NCBI GenBank assembly: GCA_022565195.1
Contig: JADFJZ010000048.1
Location: 1 to 7,916 of the forward strand
DNA length: 7,916 nucleotides
Source of the DNA: Planctomycetota bacterium
Lineage (GTDB): Bacteria > Planctomycetota > Phycisphaerae > UBA1845 > CAIVHJ01
Direction of reading: 5' to 3'
Numbering within the stretch: position 1 is the first letter of the stretch; the number at the start of each line of letters is the position of its first letter. Position numbers and translations under genes: made by a program. Positions 1 to 6,421 of this stretch are shown piece by piece. The notes beneath the pieces were generated by a model, which saw only the letters and a list, made by a program, of their open reading frames with translations, searched no databases and had not been told where the DNA came from.

Positions 1-1385
1 GTGCCGGCGTCGGGCGCTGCGCGAATCCAGTCGCCTGTCTCCGTGCTGACCCACGCAGTGGGCGTGCCGGCGTCTCGGGCGAGGGCTTTACTCGACTTGA
101 AGCTGAGTTCGAGCGTGCTGCCGACGATCAGATCGACGGTGCGCTGTTCCGCGGGCAGAACCACTCCTGAGGACTGAGGACGGAGGACTGAGGACTGAGA
201 ACTGAGGGCTGAGGGCTGAGGGCTGAGGACGTACGGCGGAGGATACACGGTCAGGCGCAGCGCAGTGACTCGCGGGCGGCTGACCACCCGGATGCGGCCT
301 GGACGGTCTTCCGTCGAGTCGTCGCCGGCCTCGAACCAGTAACGTATATCTTGTGTCACCGTGTTGATGGTCCAGGCATAGCGGTCCGCCGCGGACTTCG
401 GCAAGCTCAGTCGAGTCGCGGGCCGGAATGCGCCGGGCTCTGGGCTCCGGGCTACAGGGGAAGCACCTGTAGCTTGAAGCCTGAAGCCTGAAGCCTCTTC
501 AGCGGCGGGCGCAGCCCGTTGGACCCGCTGTGCCGATTGGACCCGCTGTGCGGGTTGGATCCGCTGTGCGGGGCCTTCGCGGCGCATGACCGTCTTCTCC
601 AGTCCACCTGCGGTGGACATGAAGAGATAGGCCCGCAACGAATCGCTCTGCCCCTTGGTCACTTCCATCGAAACGACAACGGATTCGCCGCTGGCGATGA
701 GCAAATCTTCGGTGAGCGGCTGGATCTGCACGGTCCGGGGCCATTGCGTCGGTGCGAAGGGCAGCAGGAAGCGCTGGACGCCCGTACTGAGCCAGGGTGA
801 GCCGACGGCCGCGAAGATGCCCATGGCCGCCAGAGGCACAACGGCAAGCCCGGTTGTTCGCCAGACGGGCATCGCCGTCAAAGCGTTCTCGATCGGGACC
901 GATTGGACAATGCGCTCTGTGCGCTCGATGAGCTTTTCCTGGAGCGGATCCTGCAAGGTGTAGTCTTCGCTAATGAAGCTGACCGCGCTGGTCAGGCGAT
1001 CTTCAAACTCCGGGAAACGCTCTTCGATCTTGGTGGCGATATGCAATGTGCTGAGCCGCGAGCAAAGCGGCGGCCAAATGTGTCGGCTGATGATCCAGGC
1101 GAGCAATACCAGCCAGGCCACGCCAAACCCAAAGCGGAGCAGGCTCGGGAACCACAAAGCCCAGTCCAGAATGAACAGGGCCAGCAGCGAACCCGCGCCG
1201 CCGAGGACGGCCAGCGCCACGCCGTGTATCAGCAGCAACCGTCGGGCGCGCTGCTGCATGGCCTGCAGTCGAACGATGACCGGCAAACTCGAGTACGAAG
1301 AGCTGAGTGCCGCGCCCCGCGGCGGACGTGCCGGGTCCGTGGCGTGCCCTGGCTCGGGTTGCGTTGTGGGTCGAGAAGCGGTCAT
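1..1385 (-). CDS. DUF4175-like membrane protein, N-terminal 461 residues (runs off window)
   Basis: The frame is open from ATG at 1385 to the window edge. The N-terminal 45 residues are polar and Pro/Arg-rich. Membrane segments follow at about residues 50-72 and 84-104, then a conserved-looking block at 117-138 (HIATKIEERFPEFEDRL), a third hydrophobic segment at about 177-198, and an extracytoplasmic beta-rich region. This layout fits the large DUF4175-like proteins encoded at the end of planctomycete MoxR/BatA operons; these usually exceed 1,000 residues and continue with long coiled-coil and low-complexity parts, so more than half is probably missing here. No catalytic motif is visible and the function is unknown. 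The start lies 60 nt after the preceding gene's stop, without a clear Shine-Dalgarno. The coding sequence carries three repeat insertions, all in frame: 18-nt family C (residues 273-290), family B (about 297-317) and heptamer family A (386-406). They probably form surface loops between beta strands. The reading frame is certain; the family name is from memory of its style. Confidence 0.85.
   Translation of the reverse strand, partial: MTASRPTTQPEPGHATDPARPPRGAALSSSYSSLPVIVRLQAMQQRARRLLLIHGVALAVLGGAGSLLALFILDWALWFPSLLRFGFGVAWLVLLAWIISRHIWPPLCSRLSTLHIATKIEERFPEFEDRLTSAVSFISEDYTLQDPLQEKLIERTERIVQSVPIENALTAMPVWRTTGLAVVPLAAMGIFAAVGSPWLSTGVQRFLLPFAPTQWPRTVQIQPLTEDLLIASGESVVVSMEVTKGQSDSLRAYLFMSTAGGLEKTVMRREGPAQRIQPAQRVQSAQRVQRAAPAAEEASGFRLQATGASPVARSPEPGAFRPATRLSLPKSAADRYAWTINTVTQDIRYWFEAGDDSTEDRPGRIRVVSRPRVTALRLTVYPPPYVLSPQPSALSSQSSVLRPQSSGVVLPAEQRTVDLIVGSTLELSFKSSKALARDAGTPTAWVSTETGDWIRAAPDAG
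166..228 (-). repeat. Heptamer array A1 (9 units, in frame)
   Basis: Nine consecutive 7-nt units lie here, reading CCTCAGC/CCTCAGT/TCTCAGT on the minus strand, with one degenerate unit (CCTCCGT). The array is exactly 63 nt, so it adds 21 residues to the DUF4175-like protein (around LSPQPSALSSQSSVLRPQSS) without shifting the frame. It sits right after the YPPPYV motif of a beta-rich domain. Confidence 0.9.
433..497 (-). repeat. Dispersed repeat B1 in DUF4175-like gene
   Basis: On the minus strand this copy reads (GGCTTCA)n, a core with GGTGCTTCCCC, then heptamers of the GCCCGGA type. The centre is an 8-bp inverted repeat, GCTACAGG/CCTGTAGC, with a 7-nt loop. It encodes EASGFRLQATGASPVARSPE and matches copies at 3469-3533 (same orientation) and 4022-4102 (opposite orientation). 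It begins only 18 nt after the family C array, so the two form one long low-complexity insertion. Confidence 0.88.
516..569 (-). repeat. 18-nt tandem repeat C1 (3 units)
   Basis: Three tandem 18-nt units with consensus GCACAGCGGGTCCAAcsg occupy exactly 54 nt and encode AQRIQP-AQRVQS-AQRVQR in the DUF4175-like protein. Where a unit follows CCC, the sequence CCCGC-ACA-GCGGG can form a small hairpin. A single related unit lies at 2900-2917 in the neighbouring VWA gene, so this is a dispersed family and not only a local duplication. Confidence 0.85.
602..618. repeat. Perfect 7-bp hairpin in coding sequence
   Basis: GTCCACC-TGC-GGTGGAC is a perfect inverted repeat with a 3-nt loop. It encodes part of MSTAGGLEK in the DUF4175-like protein, just before the C/B repeat cluster. 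It resembles in design the other short coding-region hairpins at 1652-1671 and 4421-4452. It could be chance in GC-rich coding DNA. Confidence 0.5.
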
Positions 1386-1445
1386 ACTTCACTCGCGAGG
1401 CGATTGTTCAAAATCGGCAAGTCTCCATTATCGAGTCTCCCTTTC
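1386..1445 (-). other. Spacer between VWA/GATase-like and DUF4175-like genes
   Basis: These 60 nt separate the stop codon of the upstream gene from the DUF4175-like start. It is the longest untranslated gap in the operon apart from the edges. No terminator hairpin with a T-tract and no convincing promoter is visible, so read-through is expected. A short ATG frame of six codons starts inside it but has no sign of being a gene. Confidence 0.5.
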
Positions 1446-4019
1446 CTACGTCAGGCCGTTGAGCTTGCGGAGCGTCCATTCGGTCGTAATCAACAGGACG
1501 AAGATCAACAGCGCCAGTTTGGAATCCCAAATCGTCTCCGTGATGTCGTCGGGCATCACGTATTGGCGGTCCGGAATCAGTTCATGAACCGATGCCGCAT
1601 CGCCCGGGTGAACGACACTGCCGCCGGTCAATTCGGCAAGTTCGCTCATCAGCCGGAGGTTCGCCTCCGGCCTGCGACTTTCCAAAGACACTTGCCGTAC
1701 GTCGACCAGTGCGCTGACCCGGGGCACGTCGAGGGCGTATTGTTCCGGATCGAAGATGAGTTCAATCTGGCCCGCCGCCTCGGGGACGAAACTGCCCTGG
1801 AAGCGTCTCGAATTCGCCGTCAGGCGAGTCAACAACACATCACCGATCTTGATGCCCGTCGCACTGTGCATGAGGATCGCGACCTGATCAGGCAACTCGG
1901 CAGCCGGCGCGGCCGCTTCAAAGTCGAGCGAGACGACCACGGGCGAACGCGGATCCACCTTACGGCGATCCGTGCGCAGGGAGATTTCGGTGGCGGGACG
2001 GAGTTTCTTGTTTCGGCCCAGGTAGCGCATGACCTGAATCCAATAAGTGTCAAAGAAGCCTTCGCCTTTATGACGTCGCCAGCGCCAGGAATCGTCCGAA
2101 CCCTGATAGAATGTCCTGCCCGCGCCGTGGCGGCCGACGACCACCAATGGCAGTGCCACCGGCAGGGCGCCCTGCTCGTGGGTCAGGGTCGGATGCTGCA
2201 GCAGAACCTCCGTGCCCGGTCGGGCCTGTGTCACGGAGTGGAACCAATACCACATCGGCAAATGTTGGAAGGCCTGTTCGGCCTGCTGCTGATCCAACAA
2301 CAGACGCATGATCGGGCTTTCGCGCCCGGCGGCTGTCAGCTCCGGACGAAACCCGGTTCGAGCGAACACCACGAGGTCGTCCGGCTTACGCTGACTGACA
2401 TCCACGGGGATGAGCCGTTCGATGGGCGTGCCGGAGAAGCGCTGGGGTCCGTACCATTCGCCGGCGATCAGCCCGAAGCCGCCGCCGCGACGATTGACGA
2501 ACTCGACGATCATCTCCATCTGCGTTCGGCTGATCCAACCCTCGCGCGGGTCCACGTCGCCGAACACAATCACGTCATACTCGTTCAGCTCCTCTTGATC
2601 GCGTGGGAAGCGCCGGATCGGCCGGTCCCCCTCTTGCGGAAAATCCCGATCCGCCGACAACAACAGCGTGCTGGAGATGATCGACTCTTCGAGCAGCAGC
2701 GTGTTCTTCAAATAGCGGTACTCATAGCGCGGGTAGCCATCGACATACAACACCCGAATCTTGTCGTCGATGACCATGATCTGGAGCTGCTGGATATTGT
2801 TCGTGGTTTCAAGTTCCTCCGCGAGCGCTGGAATCTCCACGACCAGGTTCTGCTGCCCGACGGAACGGGGCGTGAATTGCAATTCGACTTGCTGCGCGCG
2901 GGTCGAACCCGCTGTGCGGGCGCCTCCGTGAGCGCGCAGCGTCTGACTGTCATACAGTTCGTTGCTCACTGTGTCGCGCAACATGATCTCAAAGGCAGTG
3001 CCTTCCGGCAGGCCCGTTTCATGCACCGTGCAATCAATGGCCGCCCGGTCACCGACATACACGTGGCGATCCGACTTCACATCGTGCACCGCCAGATCGA
3101 CAGGCGGCCGGGGCGAGCCCAAGGGAATGATGTAGACGCCCGCGCCGCGCGCCCGGGAAAGGCTCGTGACTTTGCTCCAATCGGTCTGGTGGGTCGGCTG
3201 GCCGTCGGTGATCAGGACGATGCCGGCTAAGTGCGTGTCAATACACACGGAAAAGACTTGTTCCAACGCGCCGGCGATATCGGTTTCCTGGCCGCTGGGC
3301 TCTTCCGCGAGAATCTGCCCGGCGACAACAGCCGCATCCTCGAGTGTGACGATATCCTGTTGCTCCGACAGCGAGCCGGCGAATCGGAAGACGCGCAGTT
3401 CATGCAGGGTCAGCAAGTTGCCCAGCAGGGAAGACTGAGGACTGAGTGCTGAGGTCTGAGTGCTGAGGAAAGGCTCCGGGCTCCGGGCTTCAGGGGAAGC
3501 ACCTGTAGCCTGAAGCCTGAAGCCTGAAGCCTCGTCCATAGCGGGACTGAGTGCTGAGTGCTGAGGAGTGGCGAGGATCGTTTCGAGCAGTTTACGGCGC
3601 TCCCAGCCCTGCGAGGGTCTTGCGGGGGGCACCAATCCGGCGAGTTGGCTCCATTCGTTGTTGTTGTAATGGTCCGCGCGCGCCATGCTGGCCGACTGGT
3701 CGATCAGAATCGCCACCGTGGAAGGTTCGGTTCGGTCTCGGCGATCCACAAGCGCGGGGCTACAAAGCAGCATGAGGGTAAACAAAATCAGCAACGCCCG
3801 GGCACCGGCCATCAGCACCCGCGCGCGAACCGTGCCGCCCTCGTGCCGGTAGATGAGAATCACATAGGTCGGCACGACCAGTATGAGAATGAACCACACC
3901 CATGCCTCGAATGGTGCGAGCCATTGCAGGCTGACGCGATGGGCCGTGAGCGGTGCTCCATGCAGGTCCAGGCGATCCAGGCTCAGCAACCATTCCAGAA
4001 AACTTCGCACGCCGATCAT
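1446..4019 (-). CDS. Membrane VWA protein with glutamine-amidotransferase-like domain
   Basis: This is an 857-residue protein. Two membrane segments near the N-terminus (about 38-57 and 72-90) precede a VWA domain beginning TVAILIDQSASM; D107, S109 and S111 make the MIDAS DxSxS metal site, with T246 and D272 (LITDGQP) as the other expected ligands. After the VWA come beta-rich segments (about 305-415) and a GATase1-like domain (about 421-665, from IRVLYVDGYPRYEYRYL through NRRGGGFGLIAGEWYG). That domain lacks a recognisable nucleophile Cys motif, so it is probably non-catalytic. A C-terminal membrane helix lies at about 833-848. Most of the chain should face the periplasm. An A-B-A repeat insertion (about 151-197) splits the VWA domain between its MIDAS loops, and a family C unit lies at about 368-373. 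The gene probably acts with the MoxR, DUF58 and BatA-like proteins. ATG at 4019 is immediately preceded by GAAGAAGG, which is too close; GTG at 4010 would have better spacing. Confidence 0.9.
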   Translation of the reverse strand: MIGVRSFLEWLLSLDRLDLHGAPLTAHRVSLQWLAPFEAWVWFILILVVPTYVILIYRHEGGTVRARVLMAGARALLILFTLMLLCSPALVDRRDRTEPSTVAILIDQSASMARADHYNNNEWSQLAGLVPPARPSQGWERRKLLETILATPQHSALSPAMDEASGFRLQATGASPEARSPEPFLSTQTSALSPQSSLLGNLLTLHELRVFRFAGSLSEQQDIVTLEDAAVVAGQILAEEPSGQETDIAGALEQVFSVCIDTHLAGIVLITDGQPTHQTDWSKVTSLSRARGAGVYIIPLGSPRPPVDLAVHDVKSDRHVYVGDRAAIDCTVHETGLPEGTAFEIMLRDTVSNELYDSQTLRAHGGARTAGSTRAQQVELQFTPRSVGQQNLVVEIPALAEELETTNNIQQLQIMVIDDKIRVLYVDGYPRYEYRYLKNTLLLEESIISSTLLLSADRDFPQEGDRPIRRFPRDQEELNEYDVIVFGDVDPREGWISRTQMEMIVEFVNRRGGGFGLIAGEWYGPQRFSGTPIERLIPVDVSQRKPDDLVVFARTGFRPELTAAGRESPIMRLLLDQQQAEQAFQHLPMWYWFHSVTQARPGTEVLLQHPTLTHEQGALPVALPLVVVGRHGAGRTFYQGSDDSWRWRRHKGEGFFDTYWIQVMRYLGRNKKLRPATEISLRTDRRKVDPRSPVVVSLDFEAAAPAAELPDQVAILMHSATGIKIGDVLLTRLTANSRRFQGSFVPEAAGQIELIFDPEQYALDVPRVSALVDVRQVSLESRRPEANLRLMSELAELTGGSVVHPGDAASVHELIPDRQYVMPDDITETIWDSKLALLIFVLLITTEWTLRKLNGLT
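1652..1671. repeat. Perfect 8-bp hairpin with TTCG loop
   Basis: GCCGGAGG-TTCG-CCTCCGGC is a perfect 8-bp inverted repeat with a 4-nt loop (TTCG on the plus strand, CGAA on the minus strand). It lies in coding sequence for RRPEANLRL, near the C-terminus of the VWA/GATase-like protein. It may be another short palindromic repeat family, but only one copy is in the window. Confidence 0.55.
2900..2917 (-). repeat. 18-nt repeat C2 (single unit)
   Basis: On the minus strand this reads GCACAGCGGGTTCGACCC, matching the C1 unit at 516-569 except in the last few bases. With its flanks, CCCGC-ACA-GCGGG forms a hairpin, and GGGT-TCG-ACCC is an alternative stem. It codes for part of ARTAGSTRAQQ in the VWA/GATase-like protein and keeps the frame. 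Confidence 0.7.
3434..3468 (-). repeat. Heptamer array A2 (5 units)
   Basis: Five 7-nt units (plus-strand ACTGAGG, ACTGAGT, GCTGAGG, TCTGAGT, GCTGAGG) encode STQTSALSPQSS on the minus strand. The array directly abuts repeat B2 and forms the C-terminal arm of a composite A-B-A insertion in the VWA domain of the 857-residue protein. Confidence 0.9.
3469..3533 (-). repeat. Dispersed repeat B2 inside VWA domain
   Basis: This is the cleanest family B copy: three GGCTTCA heptamers, GGCTACA, core GGTGCTTCCCC, TGAA, GCCCGGA twice, then GCCTTTCCTC. It encodes EASGFRLQATGASPEARSPE. The GCCCGGAGCCTTTCCTC end is shared exactly with copy B3 at 4022-4102, which has the opposite orientation. It is flanked on both sides by heptamer arrays A2 and A3. 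Confidence 0.92.
3546..3566 (-). repeat. Heptamer array A3 (3 units)
   Basis: Three units (plus-strand ACTGAGT, GCTGAGT, GCTGAGG) total 21 nt, encoding TPQHSALS on the minus strand. It is the N-terminal arm of the A-B-A insertion in the VWA domain. Confidence 0.88.
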
Positions 4020-4027
4020 CCTTCTTC
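4020..4027 (-). promoter_or_regulatory. Shine-Dalgarno-like site for VWA/GATase-like gene
   Basis: The minus strand reads GAAGAAGG immediately before ATG 4019. No nucleotide separates it from that ATG, but nine separate it from an in-frame GTG at 4010. If the site is used, the protein may start at GTG, three residues later. The site abuts repeat B3, so the repeat forms the upstream context of this start. Confidence 0.45.
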
Positions 4028-4102
4028 AGGCTTCGGGCTTCAGGCTTCGGGCTACAGGCTTCGGGTGCTTCCCTTGAAGCCGGGAGCCCGGAGCCTTTCC
4101 TC
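4022..4102 (+). repeat. Dispersed repeat B3, inverted, at a gene boundary
   Basis: This copy reads in the family B sense on the plus strand: alternating GGCTTCA/GGCTTCG heptamers, GGCTACA, a further heptamer, GGTGCTTCCC, then GAAGCCGGGAGCCCGGAGCCTTTCCTC. It is opposite in orientation to B1 and B2. It spans the end of the BatA-like gene and most of the 32-nt spacer. It encodes residues 774-789 of that protein and its TAG stop (4054-4052), which arises from CCTGTAGCC in the repeat. Confidence 0.88.
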
Positions 4103-6421
4103 GTGTCGTTCGTGGTCGAACCACATCGCCAACAGCGTCTCACTCAGCAGCAGCAGCAGGACGGCGTAGACCATCATGGACGCAAACTCGGAACGTCCGC
4201 CGCCGACCCATTCAGCGTCTGTCGCGCGTGCGACAATGTACTCCAGATCACAATCGAACGCCTGCCTGATTTCATCTTCAGTCAAGGGCGTCAGGTCGCT
4301 CTCGAGCGGGTTGAGGTTGACGATCATGGGATCTTCGACGCCGGGCATGTGCAGGCGGTATGCACCGGCTCGATCCAGATGGTCAAAGCGAACGCGGAAT
4401 CCGCCGGCGCGGCCGTCAGAGCCCCGAGGGGCCTCAAAGCCTCGCGAGGCTTCGATGGCCAACTGGGCTGCGGTGCCATCGGGTCTGTGAATCAAGTATT
4501 CCTCGCCGCCGGCGGAGATGACGGCGATGTCTTCGATGAACGAGTCGCCGACCGTGAAGTTTCGATTGGCGGCGCCCGCAGGCGCGACGTGCTGGACCAG
4601 ATTCATGACCAGCGTAATGAAGTCGCCTTTGGCAGGCAGATTGGTCCACGCCATGTTCGCAGTTGTGCTGACCAGGACACACTTACCCGCACCAATTCGT
4701 CTCTCGGCGATGGCGGGATCTCCGCTGGTGTAACGGATCAGCGTGCGCCCTGTATCCAGCGCGGTGGCCATTTTGATGTACTGGTGCACGTGGGCACGGA
4801 ACAACCCGCTTTCCGGCCTACCCTCGAAATCGGTCTTGAGCGGCTCCGCGAGCGTGCCGGCCGCGAAATTGACGAAATTCGACTCCGAGACTTCGACGAA
4901 CGCCGGCTCGATCAGGCGGCCCGGCAATAGGGCCCTAGCGGCTTTGTTGTAGTGTTCAAGATCGACCAAATCACCCAGGAAGAGCAACAGCCCACCGCCA
5001 TTTTGCACGAAGCCCTCAAGACGCTGCCAAGTGTCTTCGCCCAGCCGCTTGACGTTGCACAAGGCCACAACGTCCACGGAACTCAGGTCGCGACTGGCCA
5101 GCTCATCCTCGGCAATGATCGTCGGCGCCAGCCCGCTGAGATCAGCCGCGGCGGATCCCGGATCGACCTGGCGATCCGGCGCCAGCGCCGGCGCCAGCGC
5201 AACATCGAGGTAGCCCGCGTGCCCGCGTAAGCGTGTCGCGCCGGGTTTGCCGTCGACAATCAGGATCGGAACTTGCTCGCGCGCCTCCACCACGACAAGA
5301 CGGGTATTGTCAAGTTTCAAAACATCGCCGGGCAGCGCCCGCTCATTGGATTTCGCGAGCAACGTGGACTGGATCGTGTGCAGGCCGGGCAACTCGAATT
5401 CAATGGCAAATGACAACGATTGGGACGCACCGGCCTCCAGAGGCTCGATCGTGAATTCGCGAATCTGCTTGCCATCGATGGCGATGCGAACCTTACACTC
5501 GGCCGACCGGCGCGCCGCCAGGTTCGTGATTGTGTTCACAATCTCGGCAACCTCGCCCGCGCCGACCAGATTCGTTTGAGGTGCGAGGTAGGTGTTGGCC
5601 AGGTTCGGCGTATCGTGATCATAGACGTCATGGAGCACCAGTGAGGCGCTACGAGTGATTTCATGTGCGAGCGATTTCAGTGACTCCAGAGGACTGGGGA
5701 CTGAGGACTGAGTGCTGAGAGCTGAGTGCTGAGTGCTAAGCGCCGGAGCTTCGGCGGGCTGAAGGGTCGGCTTGGCAAAGTCACTGAACACGTAGACCGT
5801 GTGTCGTGGGTGCTCCTCCCGGAGCGAAGCAATCAAGTCGCGCACACGCCGAAGCGCGCCGATCAAATCGGAATGCCCATGTCCGGGCTTTGCTGTTTTC
5901 AAGAGTCGGCCGGCCAGTGCCCGATCAAAAATGGGCTTGCGGTTGACCTGCCGCGCAGGATACCCCATCCAAAAGAGGGAGACAGGATCTCTCGTGGGCA
6001 GATCCTGGAGCAAACGGTAGGCGAGTTCGATCTGCATGTCGAATGCTCTTCGCGTGGGCTCGCCTGATTCGTGCGGGTCGTTGCGAGCGGACATCGAGAA
6101 AGAGTCGTCCAGCACGAAGATATGGTGAGTGCGTTCCGCAAACACAGCCGGCGCCGCGCCGGATTGCAGAAATGGACGGCCCATCGCCAATCCGAGCAAA
6201 ACCAGCAGAGTGATTCGCAGCGCCATGAGCAAGAGTTGTTCGAGGCGGGTCCGGCGGATGGTCTTTCGATTGGCGGCAAGCAGAAAGCGCATCGCCGCCC
6301 AGGCAACGGTGCGGTAGCGCCGGCGATTAAGGATATAAATGACGATGGGAATGAGCGCCAAGCCCATGCCGGCCCACAGAAAGGCCGGATTGATAAAAGG
6401 GACGGCGGCCGGTGGCATCAT
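4052..6421 (-). CDS. BatA-type membrane protein with VWA and GATase-like domains
   Basis: This is a 789-residue protein. The N-terminus is a typical BatA module: a hydrophobic segment at about 12-31 (FLWAGMGLALIPIVIYILNR), a basic stretch with RRTRLEQLLLMALR, and a second helix at about 63-80. A VWA domain follows: HIFVLDDSFSM holds the MIDAS DxSxS (D105, S107, S109), with S184 and D214 (VFSDF) in the later loops. Beta-rich segments (about 285-380) lead to a GATase1-like domain (about 384-610, VPILIVDGKPG to NGGGLLLFLG) without an obvious catalytic triad, and a C-terminal helix at about 748-766. It should sit in the inner membrane with most of its mass outside the cytoplasm. A heptamer array encodes residues 227-240, just after the VWA core, and repeat B3 supplies the last 16 residues. 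The first ATG overlaps the DUF58 stop (ATGA), implying translational coupling; the adjacent second ATG (6418) is spaced better from AGGA. Its partners are probably the DUF58 and 857-residue proteins. Confidence 0.92.
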   Translation of the reverse strand: MMPPAAVPFINPAFLWAGMGLALIPIVIYILNRRRYRTVAWAAMRFLLAANRKTIRRTRLEQLLLMALRITLLVLLGLAMGRPFLQSGAAPAVFAERTHHIFVLDDSFSMSARNDPHESGEPTRRAFDMQIELAYRLLQDLPTRDPVSLFWMGYPARQVNRKPIFDRALAGRLLKTAKPGHGHSDLIGALRRVRDLIASLREEHPRHTVYVFSDFAKPTLQPAEAPALSTQHSALSTQSSVPSPLESLKSLAHEITRSASLVLHDVYDHDTPNLANTYLAPQTNLVGAGEVAEIVNTITNLAARRSAECKVRIAIDGKQIREFTIEPLEAGASQSLSFAIEFELPGLHTIQSTLLAKSNERALPGDVLKLDNTRLVVVEAREQVPILIVDGKPGATRLRGHAGYLDVALAPALAPDRQVDPGSAAADLSGLAPTIIAEDELASRDLSSVDVVALCNVKRLGEDTWQRLEGFVQNGGGLLLFLGDLVDLEHYNKAARALLPGRLIEPAFVEVSESNFVNFAAGTLAEPLKTDFEGRPESGLFRAHVHQYIKMATALDTGRTLIRYTSGDPAIAERRIGAGKCVLVSTTANMAWTNLPAKGDFITLVMNLVQHVAPAGAANRNFTVGDSFIEDIAVISAGGEEYLIHRPDGTAAQLAIEASRGFEAPRGSDGRAGGFRVRFDHLDRAGAYRLHMPGVEDPMIVNLNPLESDLTPLTEDEIRQAFDCDLEYIVARATDAEWVGGGRSEFASMMVYAVLLLLLSETLLAMWFDHERHEERLRAPGFKGSTRSL
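4421..4452. repeat. Pair of short palindromes in BatA-like gene
   Basis: AAGCCTCGCGAGGCTT (4437-4452) is a perfect 16-nt palindrome. Next to it GCCCC-GA-GGGGC (4421-4432) is a second inverted repeat. Together they encode EASRGFEAPRGSDG (about residues 657-670), a Gly/Arg-rich stretch that looks inserted between beta strands. No second copy is in this window, so calling it a repeat family is inference. Confidence 0.5.
5177..5200 (-). repeat. 12-nt perfect tandem duplication
   Basis: The plus-strand 12-mer CGGCGCCAGCGC occurs twice in succession, encoding ALAP-ALAP (residues 408-415) of the BatA-like protein. It is a small in-frame duplication unrelated to the heptamer families. Confidence 0.75.
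5693..5741 (-). repeat. Heptamer array A4 (7 units)
   Basis: Seven units run in succession on the plus strand: ACTGGGG, ACTGAGG, ACTGAGT, GCTGAGA, GCTGAGT, GCTGAGT, GCTAAGC. On the minus strand they encode ALSTQHSALSTQSS (residues 227-240) plus two edge residues of the BatA-like protein. The outer units are the most degenerate. The array sits after the last VWA strand (VYVFSDFAKP), where a loop insertion is likely to be tolerated. Confidence 0.92.

Noticed and set aside
1003..1392. Minus-strand open frame of 129 codons overlapping the start of the DUF4175-like gene
   Set aside because: It is out of frame with the 461-residue reading frame from ATG 1385, which has membrane helices and a conserved-looking block. 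The 129-residue product is an Arg/Ala/His-rich shadow.
903..3230. Very long open frame on the plus strand (775 codons) opposite the DUF4175-like and VWA/GATase-like genes
   Set aside because: Its translation shows no recognisable domain and is rich in Arg/Gln/His as expected for the antisense of GC-rich coding DNA; the minus-strand genes have clear domains and membrane segments.
3434..3566. Possible CRISPR array
   Set aside because: The repeats are contiguous 7-nt units without spacers of regular length, and no cas genes are present.
3953..4930. Plus-strand frame of 325 codons opposite the BatA-like gene
   Set aside because: It includes repeat B3 read in its open orientation, which artificially lengthens it; the rest is antisense to a well-supported gene.
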